Shown here piece by piece: positions 12,086 to 12,122 of a DNA stretch of 12,122 bases (position 1 is the first letter of the stretch; the number at the start of each line of letters is the position of its first letter). The position numbers and the translations under genes were made by a program. The notes below the pieces were generated by a model that saw only the letters and a program-made list of their open reading frames with translations, had not been told where the DNA came from and did not search any database. The DNA lies in NCBI GenBank assembly GCA_937988795.1, contig CALKHY010000077.1, positions 1 through 12,122 on the forward strand. The letters run 5' to 3'. The DNA comes from an uncultured Candidatus Saccharibacteria bacterium. GTDB lineage: Bacteria; Patescibacteriota; Saccharimonadia; Saccharimonadales; UBA4665.

Positions 12086-12122
12086 AGATCGGAAGAGCGC
12101 ACGTCTGAACTCCAGTCACTGA
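12086..12122 (+). other. Illumina TruSeq-type adapter sequence, not genomic
   Basis: The last 37 bases begin AGATCGGAAGAGC and continue CACGTCTGAACTCCAGTCAC, matching the standard TruSeq read-1 3' adapter at 33 of 34 positions; the mismatch is G for A at 12099. The final TGA would be the start of the index. It interrupts the rpoD reading frame and should be trimmed. Confidence 0.95.

Overview
The window reads as one end of a contig from a member of the Candidate Phyla Radiation (Patescibacteria), most likely Saccharibacteria. The lineage call is an inference from three things: several compact unnamed small proteins, a PaaX/Cas2-like regulator with an N-terminal hydrophobic helix of a type common in that radiation, and the general style of the housekeeping genes. 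TAG, TAA and TGA all end recognisable genes, so the standard bacterial code applies and the UGA=Gly code of Gracilibacteria/Absconditabacteria is excluded. Most of the window is GC-rich. Two stretches, about 1-780 and 5400-6170, are clearly richer in A+T and look like accessory DNA.

Layout. (1) 1-686, minus: a transglutaminase/cysteine-protease-like gene cut by the window edge and split by an in-frame TAG. (2) 844-1977: mutM (minus) and a small DciA/DUF721-like gene (plus) diverge from a 24-bp gap centred on a 10-bp palindrome. (3) 2007-3878: a membrane-anchored unknown protein and a PPC/DUF296 protein (minus), the latter divergent from a membrane-anchored SIMPL/DUF541 protein (plus). (4) 3886-5413: a HAD-family hydrolase (minus) divergent from a PaaX/Cas2-like winged-helix regulator (plus), then a small basic ORF that appears frameshifted. 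(5) 5401-6080, minus: a PIN-domain ribonuclease preceded by a 40-codon ORF with a strong ribosome binding site. (6) 6169-10403, minus: a tight cluster of nucleotide-kinase-like gene, short-chain polyprenyl diphosphate synthase and polA. (7) 10499-11038, plus: an unrecognised gene, convergent with rpoD (11081-12085, minus), whose 5' end is lost where the contig runs into Illumina adapter sequence (12086-12122).

The most interesting signal is a repeated palindrome, full form TTTTGATGCTA followed by its reverse complement. It occurs three times, only in intergenic DNA: between the HAD and regulator genes, just downstream of the regulator gene, and over the promoter of the membrane-anchored unknown gene. 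The TTGATG half also serves as a -35 box at two of the three sites. I infer that this is the operator of the PaaX/Cas2-like protein, forming a small local regulon.

A second window-wide pattern is that many genes have a TANNNT -10 box ending only 6-9 nt before the start codon, predicting leaderless or nearly leaderless mRNAs. A minority of genes instead have a clear Shine-Dalgarno sequence.
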